From positions 744,001-808,000 of the forward strand of contig NZ_CP146092.1 of assembly GCF_037023145.1 (NCBI RefSeq): a stretch of DNA of 64,000 bases, in the 5' to 3' direction. The position numbers and the translations under genes are program-made. Below the pieces are notes generated by a model. The model was not told where the DNA came from, did not search any database, and saw only the letters and a program-made list of their open reading frames with translations. How positions within the stretch are numbered: position 1 is the first letter of the stretch; each line of letters starts with the position of its first letter. This document shows positions 30,324-37,960 of this stretch, in pieces. This DNA is from Ralstonia sp. RRA. GTDB taxonomy: Bacteria > Pseudomonadota > Gammaproteobacteria > Burkholderiales > Burkholderiaceae.

Positions 30324-31913
30324 TCACGCGCGGAACACCGCCACTGCGTGCTTCAGCTCTTCTGATTGCCGTGCCAGCACCGAGGTGGCTGCTGCGGCTT
30401 CTTCCACCAGCGTGGCGTTCTGCTGCGTCACTCCATCGAGTTGCGACACCGAGTCGTTGATCTGCGCAATGCCGCTGCTCTGTTCGCGCGAACTGGCCGA
30501 GATTTCCGACATGAGCTGCGTGACGGTCTGCACCGATTGCACGATCTGCGTCATGGTGGCGCCGGCCTGGTGCACCAGCGCCACGCCATCGCGCACGGAC
30601 TGATCCGACGCGCGAATGATCTCCTTGCTCTGGGCAGCAGCCTGCGCGCTGCGTTGCGCGAGGCTGCGCACCTCACCGGCCACGACGGCAAAGCCGCGGC
30701 CTTCTTCGCCGGCACGGGCGGCTTCCACCGCGGCGTTGAGTGCGAGGATGTTGGTCTGGAAGGCGATGCTTTCGATGGTGGCGATGATCTCGGTCACGCG
30801 CTGGCTGTCGGCGCGGATGGCGTCCATGGTCTGCACGACGCGCTGCACGACCTGTCCGCCGTCGGCGGCGATGTGCGATGCCTGTTCGGCCAGCGCGCTG
30901 GCTTCGCGCGCGTGATCGGCATTCTGCGCAACCATGGACGTGAGCTCTTCCATGCTTGACGCGGTTTCTTCCAGCGCGGCAGCTTGCTGCTCGGTGCGGG
31001 CCGACAAGTCATGGTTGCCGGCGGAAATCTGCAGCGTGCTATTTGCGACGTTGGTGGCGCCATCCTGGATGTCGTGCACGATGGACGACAGGCTCGCGCG
31101 CATGGTGGCCATGGCACGCATGACCTCGCCCAACTCATCGTTGGAGCGGACTTCCACGGCCGTGGTCAGGTCGCCCGCGGCCAGGCGCGTGGCCAGCGTA
31201 GCCGCTTCTTCCAGCGGGCGGATCAGCGTGCGCGCCAGCAGCACGCCCGACATCGTCGCAAGCCCCGCACAGCCCACACCGGTCAGCCACAGCCAGTCAC
31301 GGCTGAGCACCAGCCACGTTTTGTCGTGCAGGTCCGCTGCTTCCAATGCGATGTGCGCCCACAGCGTGCCAATCAGGATGGCCACGGCAATCAGGCTTTG
31401 CAGCCCGATGACCCTGAAGCGCAAACTGTCGCGCTGGAACAGATTGACGGCGCGTCGCCAGCCCGTGCGCAGGATGCGACCGGCACGCACGGTGTAGGAC
31501 GTGTCGCCTTCGTTGATGGCGGCGTAGGCGCGCTGCGCGCGCGCAATCTGCGAGGGCGTGGCCATCGAGCGCACGGAGGTATAGCCGACGACGTTGCTGC
31601 CCTGGAACACGGGCGTGACGTTGGCGAGCACCCAGTAGAAGCCGCCGTCCTTGCGGCGGTTCTTGACGAAGCCGCGCCACGGCTTGCCGGCTTGCAGCGT
31701 GGCCCACAAGTCTGCAAAGGCGGCCTCGGGCATGTCGGGATGACGCACAAGATTGTGCGGCGCGCCCATCAGCTCTTCCAACGAGTAGCCGCTCACGCGC
31801 ACGAACGCCGGGTTGGCGAAGACGATGCGGCCTTTGAGATCGGTACGGGAGATGAGGTAGTCGGTGGGGGCGAGTGCGGTTTCGGCTTGGGTGACCGGGA
31901 GGTTCTTGCGCAT
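30324..31913 (-). CDS. Aer-like PAS methyl-accepting chemotaxis protein
   Basis: 529 residues. N-terminal PAS (about 10-120: [47 protein letters not shown]) like the FAD-binding PAS of Aer. Two membrane segments at about 165-225 with almost no periplasmic loop, HAMP, then the signalling domain with the conserved tip [20 protein letters not shown]. Senses redox or oxygen from the cytoplasm and signals to CheA/CheW. The C-terminus lacks a CheR-docking pentapeptide. A perfect FNR-type box lies 125 bp upstream. Confidence 0.93.
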   Translation of the reverse strand: MRKNLPVTQAETALAPTDYLISRTDLKGRIVFANPAFVRVSGYSLEELMGAPHNLVRHPDMPEAAFADLWATLQAGKPWRGFVKNRRKDGGFYWVLANVTPVFQGSNVVGYTSVRSMATPSQIARAQRAYAAINEGDTSYTVRAGRILRTGWRRAVNLFQRDSLRFRVIGLQSLIAVAILIGTLWAHIALEAADLHDKTWLVLSRDWLWLTGVGCAGLATMSGVLLARTLIRPLEEAATLATRLAAGDLTTAVEVRSNDELGEVMRAMATMRASLSSIVHDIQDGATNVANSTLQISAGNHDLSARTEQQAAALEETASSMEELTSMVAQNADHAREASALAEQASHIAADGGQVVQRVVQTMDAIRADSQRVTEIIATIESIAFQTNILALNAAVEAARAGEEGRGFAVVAGEVRSLAQRSAQAAAQSKEIIRASDQSVRDGVALVHQAGATMTQIVQSVQTVTQLMSEISASSREQSSGIAQINDSVSQLDGVTQQNATLVEEAAAATSVLARQSEELKHAVAVFRA

Positions 31914-32037
31914 GATGTGCCGCGCCTTGTGGGCGCGCAGGTAGGCGGAAATCAGCAGGAATGGGCGGGAGTCCTCCCTTGCAACGGCACGCCTGGCGCG
32001 GGACTAAAGACCGAAGCCGGCCGAAATGTGACGTGAT

Positions 32038-32051
32038 TTGATCCAGATCAA
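32038..32051. promoter_or_regulatory. FNR/Anr-type box
   Basis: TTGAT-CCAG-ATCAA, an exact FNR/Anr consensus palindrome, embedded in TTTGATCCAGATCAAA. It lies between the divergent aer-like gene (start 31913) and the small gene at 32154. No well-placed -10 at the class II distance was found for either strand, so the controlled direction is open. Confidence 0.75.
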
Positions 32052-32153
32052 ATTGGAGCGTGGTTCCTCCAGCCCCTCAGAACGGGTACGCGTGGGCATA
32101 GCCATTGCTAATTTGAAGGCAGCGGGCGCATCCGCTGGAAATGGAGGAACACG

Positions 32154-32384
32154 GTGTACAAGATCTGTGGCGACGTGGAGATCGTCCCTCGGGTGATCCC
32201 GGCGGGCGAGCATGGTTGGGCGGCCCGTATCGACGTGGTTTTCCGCAGTGCGGAGGGGCAGTCGATGAGGGGCTCGCAGCCCGTGCTGCCGAGTTGCACG
32301 TTCGGCTCACCGCGTGAAGCGATGGATGCCGCGCTGCTGTATGGGCAGCGCGTGCTGGGTGATTGGGTGCGCGGCGCGGCGTGA
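32154..32384 (+). CDS. small conserved hypothetical protein
   Basis: 76 residues from GTG 32154, with GGAGGA at a good distance upstream. Begins MYKICGDVEIVPRVIPAGEH, mixed alpha/beta, no signal peptide or membrane segment. No family was recognised. It is divergent from the Aer-like receptor and may share the FNR-type box. Confidence 0.7.
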   Translation: MYKICGDVEIVPRVIPAGEHGWAARIDVVFRSAEGQSMRGSQPVLPSCTFGSPREAMDAALLYGQRVLGDWVRGAA

Positions 32385-32413
32385 CGGTACCGGCGCGCAG
32401 CCTCAGGTGGGGC

Positions 32414-33208
32414 CTAGCGGCGCTCCTGCGCCTTGCGTTGCTCGCGCGTGAGCCCTGCTGTCCAGTAGCCTTTGGCATCGATGGCATCACGCGGCACCGC
32501 CCAGGTGTCTTCAAGCAGCGTGCGCACCTGTTTGAGCAGTGAAGCTTCGCCCGCCAGAAAGACTTGCGGTGTGCCTGTCGGCAGCGTCTGTGCGCTCAGC
32601 GCGCCCACCACCATGGCGCCCGCGTGCGCCGTATCGGCTTCGATCCAGTGGATGTCGTGGCTGCGCGGGTGCCCGGCAAATGCACCTTCGAGTGGTAATT
32701 GCGCACGGGCATCGCTGATGGCGATAAAGGCATGCACGGGCGTGCGCTCCGGCAGACTCTCCAGAATGGCAAAGATGGCCGGCAGCGCGGTTTCATCCCC
32801 CACCAGCAACGTCCACGGTGCAGCGGGATTGGCCTGGAAACCGCGCTTGGGGCCGGCAAACTCCACTTCATCGCCCGGGGCGGCGTGCTCCAGCCAACGC
32901 GCGGCGGGGCCGTGTTGCGCAGTGGGCGTCTCGTCGTGCACGACAAAGTCAACCTCCAGCTCGGCACGCTCGGCGTGGTAGCGGCGGATGGTGTAGGCGC
33001 GGCCGAGTGTGCGATCGGCAGCGCCGTTTGCCTTGAGTGGAAACATCAGTTTGATTGCGGCGCCCGGCGACATGTCGGCCAGATCGGCCAGGTCAGTCGG
33101 CGAGATACCGGTAAAGACCACACGGCGCATACGCGGCGACAGCGTGTGGATGGCGTGCACGCGCACACGGCGCGTGGCGGGTTTGAGAGGGCTAAGCAGC
33201 TGCGACAT
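32414..33208 (-). CDS. siderophore-interacting protein / ferric-chelate reductase (NfeF/YqjH-like)
   Basis: 264 residues from ATG 33208 with AAGG upstream; an ATG ten codons earlier has no ribosome site. FAD-binding ferredoxin-reductase-type domain (GRAYTIRRYH near 80, VDFVVHDE, GPAARWLEHAAPGDEVEFAGP) followed by the SIP NAD(P)H domain (LLVGDETALPAI, VFLAGEASLLKQVR, KGYWTAGLTREQR). The family reduces ferric chelates to release Fe2+ in the cytoplasm. It lies downstream of a His-rich PadR regulator; in E. coli such a regulator (NfeR/YqjI) controls the homologous reductase NfeF/YqjH. Confidence 0.93.
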   Translation of the reverse strand: MSQLLSPLKPATRRVRVHAIHTLSPRMRRVVFTGISPTDLADLADMSPGAAIKLMFPLKANGAADRTLGRAYTIRRYHAERAELEVDFVVHDETPTAQHGPAARWLEHAAPGDEVEFAGPKRGFQANPAAPWTLLVGDETALPAIFAILESLPERTPVHAFIAISDARAQLPLEGAFAGHPRSHDIHWIEADTAHAGAMVVGALSAQTLPTGTPQVFLAGEASLLKQVRTLLEDTWAVPRDAIDAKGYWTAGLTREQRKAQERR

Positions 33209-33324
33209 GAGACCTTGTGTGCGGTAGAAGGCGAACATAGTTGGGCTGCGGAAAAGAGGGGAGATATGGCTGCGCAGATGTCATCCAGGTGGCGGTAGGC
33301 CACCCCGGATCAAGGCCGCACGGC

Positions 33325-34005
33325 TCAACGTTCCCCAGTGATTTCCTTGAGGGCGCGTAGCAGGATGTCTGCCACGCGTTGTTGCTCTTCGCGCGAAGCG
33401 AAGCGTTTTTCCATGATGGCGAACTTCAGGCGCCAGCGTGCGGTGCGCAGCGGGTCGTTGCCGGTGTCGGCCCATTCAGCCGAGCCGTCGGTTTCGCGGT
33501 CGAAGGCCATGGCTTCGTTCATGCGTTTGACGCGTTCACCCATGGCGCGCAGCTGCGCGAGGATGGCGTCGGCGCTGTGCTGGCGTTCGGCCAGCCAAGC
33601 CTCGCCTTCGGGCGTGATGCCGTAGCGCTTTTTGTTGCCCTCGGCCGTGACGGAGGCGAAGCCGTGGTCTTCCAGATAAGACAGCGCCGGGTAGACCATG
33701 CCAGGGCTCGGTGTGTAGAAACCCAGCGAGTGTTCTTCCACCGCCTTGATGAGTTCATAGCCGTGACGCGGGCTGCCTTTGAGCAGCGCCAGCAGCACGA
33801 GCTGCAGGTCGGCCGAGCTGAGTCGCCGGCCGCGCCAGGGGCTGCCGCCTTCGTCATCGCCCTCGCCGTAGCCGCCCGGGCCGCCAAAACCACCCACACC
33901 GCCCATCCCACGGCCAAAACCACCGCGGCCGTGGCCATGCCGGCCCATCATCATGAAATGCTTTTCCATCCACATTTTGTGGTGGCGCCCAAACCATCCG
34001 TGCAT
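33325..34005 (-). CDS. PadR-family regulator with His/Gly-rich N-terminus (NfeR/YqjI-like)
   Basis: 226 residues from ATG 34005, seven bases after AGGAG. Residues 1-60 are rich in His, Met and Gly (six His in the first 25), then a PadR winged helix (LVLLALLKGSPRHGYELIKA, YTPSPGMVYPALSYLED) and a C-terminal helix pair. E. coli NfeR has a similar His-rich N-terminal metal-binding extension and a PadR body and responds to nickel. The downstream gene is the matching ferric reductase. A 34-bp palindrome overlaps its promoter, indicating autoregulation. Nickel response is inferred. Confidence 0.9.
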   Translation of the reverse strand: MHGWFGRHHKMWMEKHFMMMGRHGHGRGGFGRGMGGVGGFGGPGGYGEGDDEGGSPWRGRRLSSADLQLVLLALLKGSPRHGYELIKAVEEHSLGFYTPSPGMVYPALSYLEDHGFASVTAEGNKKRYGITPEGEAWLAERQHSADAILAQLRAMGERVKRMNEAMAFDRETDGSAEWADTGNDPLRTARWRLKFAIMEKRFASREEQQRVADILLRALKEITGER

Positions 34006-34024
34006 CGTCACGCTCCTGCTGAAC

Positions 34025-34081
34025 ATCATTCGATATATCTTAAGATACATCGAATGATAGTGGCGACCATCCTGAAGTCAA
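34025..34081 (-). promoter_or_regulatory. padR promoter with 34-bp operator palindrome
   Basis: Minus-strand promoter: -35 TTGACT (34076-34081), 16-bp spacer, -10 TATCAT (34054-34059). A palindrome centred at 34041.5 spans 34025-34058 with 16 of 17 pairs matching; its core is TATCTTAAGATA. It covers the -10 and transcription start, so a bound regulator would repress. Confidence 0.85.
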
Positions 34082-34115
34082 GGACGAGGGCGAAAAAAGT
34101 TTGAGGAGCAGGGCG

Positions 34116-34628
34116 TTAGGTTGCCGCTTTGTCGCTGCCGACCATGGCCGCGTGCACCAGCCAGCGCCGCACGACCTGTTCTTCCTCGGGTGTGAAGCCT
34201 TCGAGCAGTTCCTGTTCAATGCCGCCGGATCGCTTCCGGCAGGCGGCCAGCAGGGCTGCGCCTTCTGGCGTCACCTCGATGTGCTGGATGCGGCCGTGCA
34301 CGGCATGCGGCCGGCGCGTGATGGCGCCGCTGCGCTCCAGGTTGGCGACGATCACGCTCACGGTTTGCGGAGTCTGCATGGCCAAGCGGGCGAGGTCGGC
34401 ATTCGAGACGCCGGGGTAGGCGCGGATCATGGTCAGCACTAGGAACTGCGGCAGCGTGACACCCACGTCGGTCATGGCGCGCTCCATGCGCAGGCGGTGC
34501 GCCGCGTTGGCCTGGCGCAGCAGGTAGCCCAGATAGCCTTCCTCACCGCGTTTGCCTTGACCGGGCTCGGGAATGAAGGGCGTGTCCAACGTGTTGCCCG
34601 TGTTGGTGGTAGGGGCGCGCTTGCTCAT
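34116..34628 (-). CDS. MarR-family transcriptional regulator
   Basis: 170 residues. Winged helix region GVTLPQFLVLTMIRAYPGVS, then NADLARLAMQTPQTVSVIVANLERSG and the wing RRPHAVHGRIQHIEVT. The N-terminal 30 residues are an extension. Divergent from a three-gene AhpD-like/GNAT/azoreductase operon. The start codon abuts a long dyad at 34629-34667, so it probably represses itself and the operon in response to an electrophile or phenolic ligand. Confidence 0.92.
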   Translation of the reverse strand: MSKRAPTTNTGNTLDTPFIPEPGQGKRGEEGYLGYLLRQANAAHRLRMERAMTDVGVTLPQFLVLTMIRAYPGVSNADLARLAMQTPQTVSVIVANLERSGAITRRPHAVHGRIQHIEVTPEGAALLAACRKRSGGIEQELLEGFTPEEEQVVRRWLVHAAMVGSDKAAT

Positions 34629-34667
34629 AATGTCAGAGTTCGAATATTATGTTCGTGCACTGATATT
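34629..34667. promoter_or_regulatory. MarR operator dyad
   Basis: A 39-bp dyad centred on 34648; 14 of 19 pairs match, with outer arms AATGTCAG / CTGATATT and inner arms CGAA / TTCG. A plus-strand promoter, TTGCTC (34621-34626) and TATTAT (34645-34650) with 18-bp spacing, has its -10 in the dyad centre. Confidence 0.65.
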
Positions 34668-34716
34668 ACCACTCCGACAACTTCGTCACAGACAGCGCAC
34701 AAAACAGGAGCCATAC

Positions 34717-35220
34717 ATGCACGATCTCTCGCCTCGCATGGACTACACAGAATTCGTCGACACCGCCGTTGGTGTGCCGGCCGCATTGCAAGCATTGAGC
34801 AAGGCGGTGGACGCCTCAGGGCTGGAAAAGCCGCTGACCGAACTCATCAAGGTGCGCGCTTCGCAAATCAACGGCTGCGCGTTTTGCGTGCAGTTCCATC
34901 TGAATCTGTCGCGCAAGCTTGGGGTGGCGCCTTCCAAGCTGGACTTGGTGGCCGTGTGGCGCGACACACCGGCGGTGTTCACCCCGCGCGAGCGCGCTGC
35001 GCTGGCCTGGACGGAAGCGCTGACGGCCTTGGCGCGCCCGGTCGATCACGGTGTGGAGGACCACGCGTACGACGCCGTGCGCGAGCATTTCTCCAAGACC
35101 GAAGTGGCATTCCTGACGGCTGCCATCGCCAATATCCAGGCGTGGAACCGCATTGCCGTGTCGTTGCGCTTTGCGCCGCCGGTGCCCGCAACCACCCCGG
35201 TTGCATCGCAGGAGGCATGA
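34717..35220 (+). CDS. AhpD-like carboxymuconolactone decarboxylase family protein
   Basis: 167 residues from ATG 34717 (CAGGAG upstream). Carries the AhpD-type redox motif NGCAFCVQFH (C-x2-C-x3-H) within the all-helical CMD fold. Such proteins act as thiol-based peroxidase partners or alkylhydroperoxidases. First gene of an operon with a GNAT and an azoreductase, under a divergent MarR, which points to defence against electrophiles, quinones or organic peroxides. Confidence 0.92.
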   Translation: MHDLSPRMDYTEFVDTAVGVPAALQALSKAVDASGLEKPLTELIKVRASQINGCAFCVQFHLNLSRKLGVAPSKLDLVAVWRDTPAVFTPRERAALAWTEALTALARPVDHGVEDHAYDAVREHFSKTEVAFLTAAIANIQAWNRIAVSLRFAPPVPATTPVASQEA

Positions 35221-35222
35221 CC

Positions 35223-35666
35223 ATGGACACCATCCGCCCCATTGAAGACGAAGCCGCGTTGCGTGCGTGCTTTCCCGTCATGCATCAGCTGCGGCCGCAT
35301 CTGGCCGATGCCGATGAGCTGGTCGCACGCTGGCGCCGGCAGGTTGAGGAGGGCTATCGTCTCATCGCGGTCTGGCGTGACGGCACGCCTGTCGCCTTGG
35401 CGGGTTATCGGTTGCAGGAGAACCTCGTCTATGGCCCCTTCCTGTACGTCGACGATCTGGTGACCGACGCCAACCTGCGCAGCAGCGGTTTGGGCAACGT
35501 GTTGATGGATCATCTGAAGGACACGGCACAGCGCCTGGGGTGCGCGCGGCTGGTGCTCGACACGCCGTTGTCCAACGTGCTTGGTCACCGCTTCTACTAC
35601 CGCAATGGCCTGCTGGCTGGTGCACTGCGTTTCGGGTTCAACACGCCAGCAAGAGGCGCCGCATGA
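35223..35666 (+). CDS. GNAT-family N-acetyltransferase
   Basis: 147 residues from ATG 35223, seven bases after AGGAGG; the ATG at 35217 overlaps the previous stop but leaves too little space. GNAT core: LYVDDLVTDANLRSSGLGNVL (acetyl-CoA loop, Q/RxxGxG/A-like), ARLVLDTPLSN and the YRNGL motif B region. Substrate unknown. Middle gene of the MarR-controlled operon; its stop overlaps the next start by 4 bp. Confidence 0.88.
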   Translation: MDTIRPIEDEAALRACFPVMHQLRPHLADADELVARWRRQVEEGYRLIAVWRDGTPVALAGYRLQENLVYGPFLYVDDLVTDANLRSSGLGNVLMDHLKDTAQRLGCARLVLDTPLSNVLGHRFYYRNGLLAGALRFGFNTPARGAA

Positions 35667-36289
35667 CGACGTTGCTGCATGTGGCGGTGAGCCCGCGAGA
35701 AAGCCGATCGCACAGCCGGCGTGCTGCGCAGCTGGTGCTCGACCAACTGGCGGAGGCCAACGCTGGCTTGCGCATCATCGAGCGCGATCTTGCGGCAACG
35801 CCGCTGCCGCATCCCGATGCCGCCTTCGTCGAGGCCAGCCTGATGCGCGACGCCGATCGCACCCACGCACACCGTGCGGAACTGGCGCTGTCCGAGACGT
35901 TGATCGGTGAACTGGAGGCAGCGGATGCCGTGTTGATCTCCACGCCTGTGCACAACTACACCGTGCCGTCGACACTGAAGGCGTGGATCGACCTGGTGGT
36001 GCGGCCCGAGCGCACGTTCCGCCGTACGCCGACAGGCAAGGTGGGCGTGCTGGCGGATCGCTCGGTGCTGGTGGTGTCGGCATCGGGCGGCAATTTTGAC
36101 GGTGCCCACGCGCAGACGGATTTCCTGATGCCGTATCTGCGCTATGTGTTCGCTACCGTGGGCATCCAGCAGGTGGAGGGCATCCGCTTGCAGAACACGG
36201 CGCGCGGTGCGGATTCGGTGGCGCAGGCGTTTGAGGCATTCCGCCAAGAGTTGGCGACACGCATGTTGCTGATGCCGCTGGTGGCGTAA
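35663..36289 (+). CDS. azoR: FMN-dependent NADH-azoreductase / quinone reductase
   Basis: 208 residues. Flavodoxin-like fold of the AzoR family: an N-terminal phosphate-binding loop SPRESRSHSRRAA, STPVHNYTVPSTLKAWIDLV, and the FMN-contacting SASGGNFDG. Reduces quinones and azo compounds by two-electron transfer in the cytoplasm. ATGA overlap with the GNAT gene. Its presence supports an electrophile-detoxification role for the MarR operon. Confidence 0.92.
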   Translation: MTTLLHVAVSPRESRSHSRRAAQLVLDQLAEANAGLRIIERDLAATPLPHPDAAFVEASLMRDADRTHAHRAELALSETLIGELEAADAVLISTPVHNYTVPSTLKAWIDLVVRPERTFRRTPTGKVGVLADRSVLVVSASGGNFDGAHAQTDFLMPYLRYVFATVGIQQVEGIRLQNTARGADSVAQAFEAFRQELATRMLLMPLVA

Positions 36290-36302
36290 GTCACCCTCGG
36301 CC

Positions 36303-36334
36303 AAAAAAAACAGGCCAGCGCTTGGCTGGCCTGT
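36303..36334 (-). terminator. terminator of the YXWGXW gene
   Basis: 10-bp stem ACAGGCCAGC / GCTGGCCTGT, loop of five, followed on the minus strand by eight T (36310-36303). It may also help stop the convergent azoR transcript. Confidence 0.9.
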
Positions 36335-36344
36335 CTCGACTTCA

Positions 36345-36713
36345 TCAGCACCTGCGGCCGGGAGGGCAGCCGTGGATGCGGTTCTTGGGGTGACCGTGGT
36401 TACGGTCCCAGCCACCTTGACGCATTTCCCAGCCATGGCGACCGTGCACCCAATGTGGGGCTCGCCAATGTTGGCCGGGGCGCCCGCGCATCTGGTGGCC
36501 AGGGCGCCAGACGTAACGGTTGCCGTGCAATTGCCAGTAGCCAGGTGCCCACACGTAGCCAGGCGGCAGTCTCGGAATCCGCTCGTGGCGTGGCGGCGGC
36601 GGTGGGCCGATCCGAACGTGAACCGACACCTGCGCCTGTGCAGGTAACGTAATCGAACCAAGCGCGCCCGCAACCGCCAGGCAGATGCCGAGCATCCATG
36701 CATTCTTCTTCAT
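36345..36713 (-). CDS. secreted YXWGXW-repeat protein
   Basis: 122 residues. Clear signal peptide (MKKNAWMLGICLAVAGALG...AQA), then a Pro- and Trp-rich mature part with GYVWAPGYWQ, RYVWRPGH and HWVHGRHG, the YXWGXW-type pattern of small exported beta-proteobacterial proteins. Function unknown; probably periplasmic or outer-membrane associated. The tail is basic with two Cys (CPPGRRC). Single-gene unit with its own terminator. Confidence 0.85.
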   Translation of the reverse strand: MKKNAWMLGICLAVAGALGSITLPAQAQVSVHVRIGPPPPPRHERIPRLPPGYVWAPGYWQLHGNRYVWRPGHQMRGRPGQHWRAPHWVHGRHGWEMRQGGWDRNHGHPKNRIHGCPPGRRC

Positions 36714-36773
36714 GTGAGGATCCTCGCGAAATGAAGTTTCGCCTGGATCGTAGCATCGGGCGCCGCGACTGCC

Positions 36774-37394
36774 CTAGTGCACCGCTCCACCGCTTACCTT
36801 GAGATCGGCACGCGTGGCGAGCGCAACGCCAATCGCCGTGCGTATCCCTTTGACTTGCGTCTCCAGCGACAGGCTTGGCCGGCCTGCATGCCGTGCGGCC
36901 AGTTCGGGCGTGGTCGGCACGTGGATGAAGCCACCGCGCACCTGCGGCGCGTGCGTGGCGATGTGGTGCATCAGGCCGTAGAACAGGTGGTTGCAGTTGT
37001 ACGTGCCGGCACTCTGCGACACCGCTGCGGGCACGCCCGCCTCGCGCAGCGTGGAGAAGTACGCCGTCGGCCCGTCTGTCACCACGGGCGTGTCGACCGG
37101 CTGGTTACCTGCATTGTCCGGAATGCGCGCATCGATCACGTTGATTGCCACGCGTTCCACCGAGATCTCCGCCCGCCCGCTGGCCAGCCCGAGCGCGAAC
37201 ACCAGCGTGGGCGACGTCTCTTCAATTGCCGCCACCAACTGTTCATTGGCGGCGCCGAACACGCAGGGCAACTGCCGCGCCACAATGGTCGCACCGTCGA
37301 TTTGCGTGCCATCGAGCGCCTGCGCGATGTCCCAGGAGGGGTTGGTCGGGTCGGATTCAAATGGCTCGATGCCGGTGACGAGGACTGTAGTCAT
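36774..37394 (-). CDS. pcp: pyroglutamyl-peptidase I
   Basis: 206 residues, close to the usual ~215. Cysteine peptidase C15 that removes N-terminal pyroglutamate. Catalytic triad visible: Glu80 ([10 protein letters not shown]), Cys134 ([11 protein letters not shown]) and His158 (GFIHVP). Start [13 protein letters not shown] is typical. It follows a MarR gene on the same strand at 78 bp, with a terminator between, so the MarR may regulate but is not in the same transcript. Confidence 0.95.
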   Translation of the reverse strand: MTTVLVTGIEPFESDPTNPSWDIAQALDGTQIDGATIVARQLPCVFGAANEQLVAAIEETSPTLVFALGLASGRAEISVERVAINVIDARIPDNAGNQPVDTPVVTDGPTAYFSTLREAGVPAAVSQSAGTYNCNHLFYGLMHHIATHAPQVRGGFIHVPTTPELAARHAGRPSLSLETQVKGIRTAIGVALATRADLKVSGGAVH

Positions 37395-37438
37395 GCATGG
37401 CTCCTTGCAAAAATGCGTAGGTATGCAACTAAATGGCG

Positions 37439-37464
37439 ATAAAAAAGGCGGCAGGTGCCGCCTT
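37439..37464 (-). terminator. terminator after the second MarR gene
   Basis: Stem AAGGCGGC / GCCGCCTT with a four-base loop, followed on the minus strand by a run of T. Lies between the MarR gene and pcp. Confidence 0.85.
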
Positions 37465-37472
37465 GGCTTTTG

Positions 37473-37892
37473 TTACGTGTTCAGCGCGCTGCGCACGTCA
37501 CGGAGGGCCTGGACCGTGTCGTCAAATACGTTGGTGCCTACGTGCTCGCGCAAGCGCCGCGCCACCTTGGCGCTGGCCGCTTGCAACGCAGCTTCCATCG
37601 CACGTGCGGCATCGGTGGGGAACAGATTCCACTCGCGGCCGTCTTCCGCTGAGGGCTGGCGTTCCACCAGTCCCTTGGCGACCAGACCATCAACGAGCCG
37701 CGTGGCGGTCGGCCGCGCAATGCCCAGTACCTCGGCCAGTTCGCGGTTGAGCACGCCAGGCCGTTTGAGCACCACACGCAGCACGAACCCCTGCGGCGGC
37801 GTCAGGCTGAACGGCGCGTATGCGGAAGTCCATTCGCGCTCGACGGTGCGGGCGAGGGCAGTCGTGTTGAAGTACAGGCAGTGATCGAACAT
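37473..37892 (-). CDS. MarR-family transcriptional regulator
   Basis: 139 residues. Winged helix: LTPPQGFVLRVVLKRPGVLN, RELAEVLGIARPTATRLVDG, LVAKGLVERQPSAEDGREWN. N-terminal MFDHCLYFNTTALART has an aromatic/Cys-rich start as seen in redox-sensing MarR proteins (Cys5 could be a sensor). Target unknown; pcp downstream is the nearest candidate. Confidence 0.9.
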   Translation of the reverse strand: MFDHCLYFNTTALARTVEREWTSAYAPFSLTPPQGFVLRVVLKRPGVLNRELAEVLGIARPTATRLVDGLVAKGLVERQPSAEDGREWNLFPTDAARAMEAALQAASAKVARRLREHVGTNVFDDTVQALRDVRSALNT

Positions 37893-37960
37893 GCGCGGCA
37901 GTCTAGCGATAGATCGTTAGGGATGCAACGAATATTTCCGCCGATCCATGATCGACAGAT

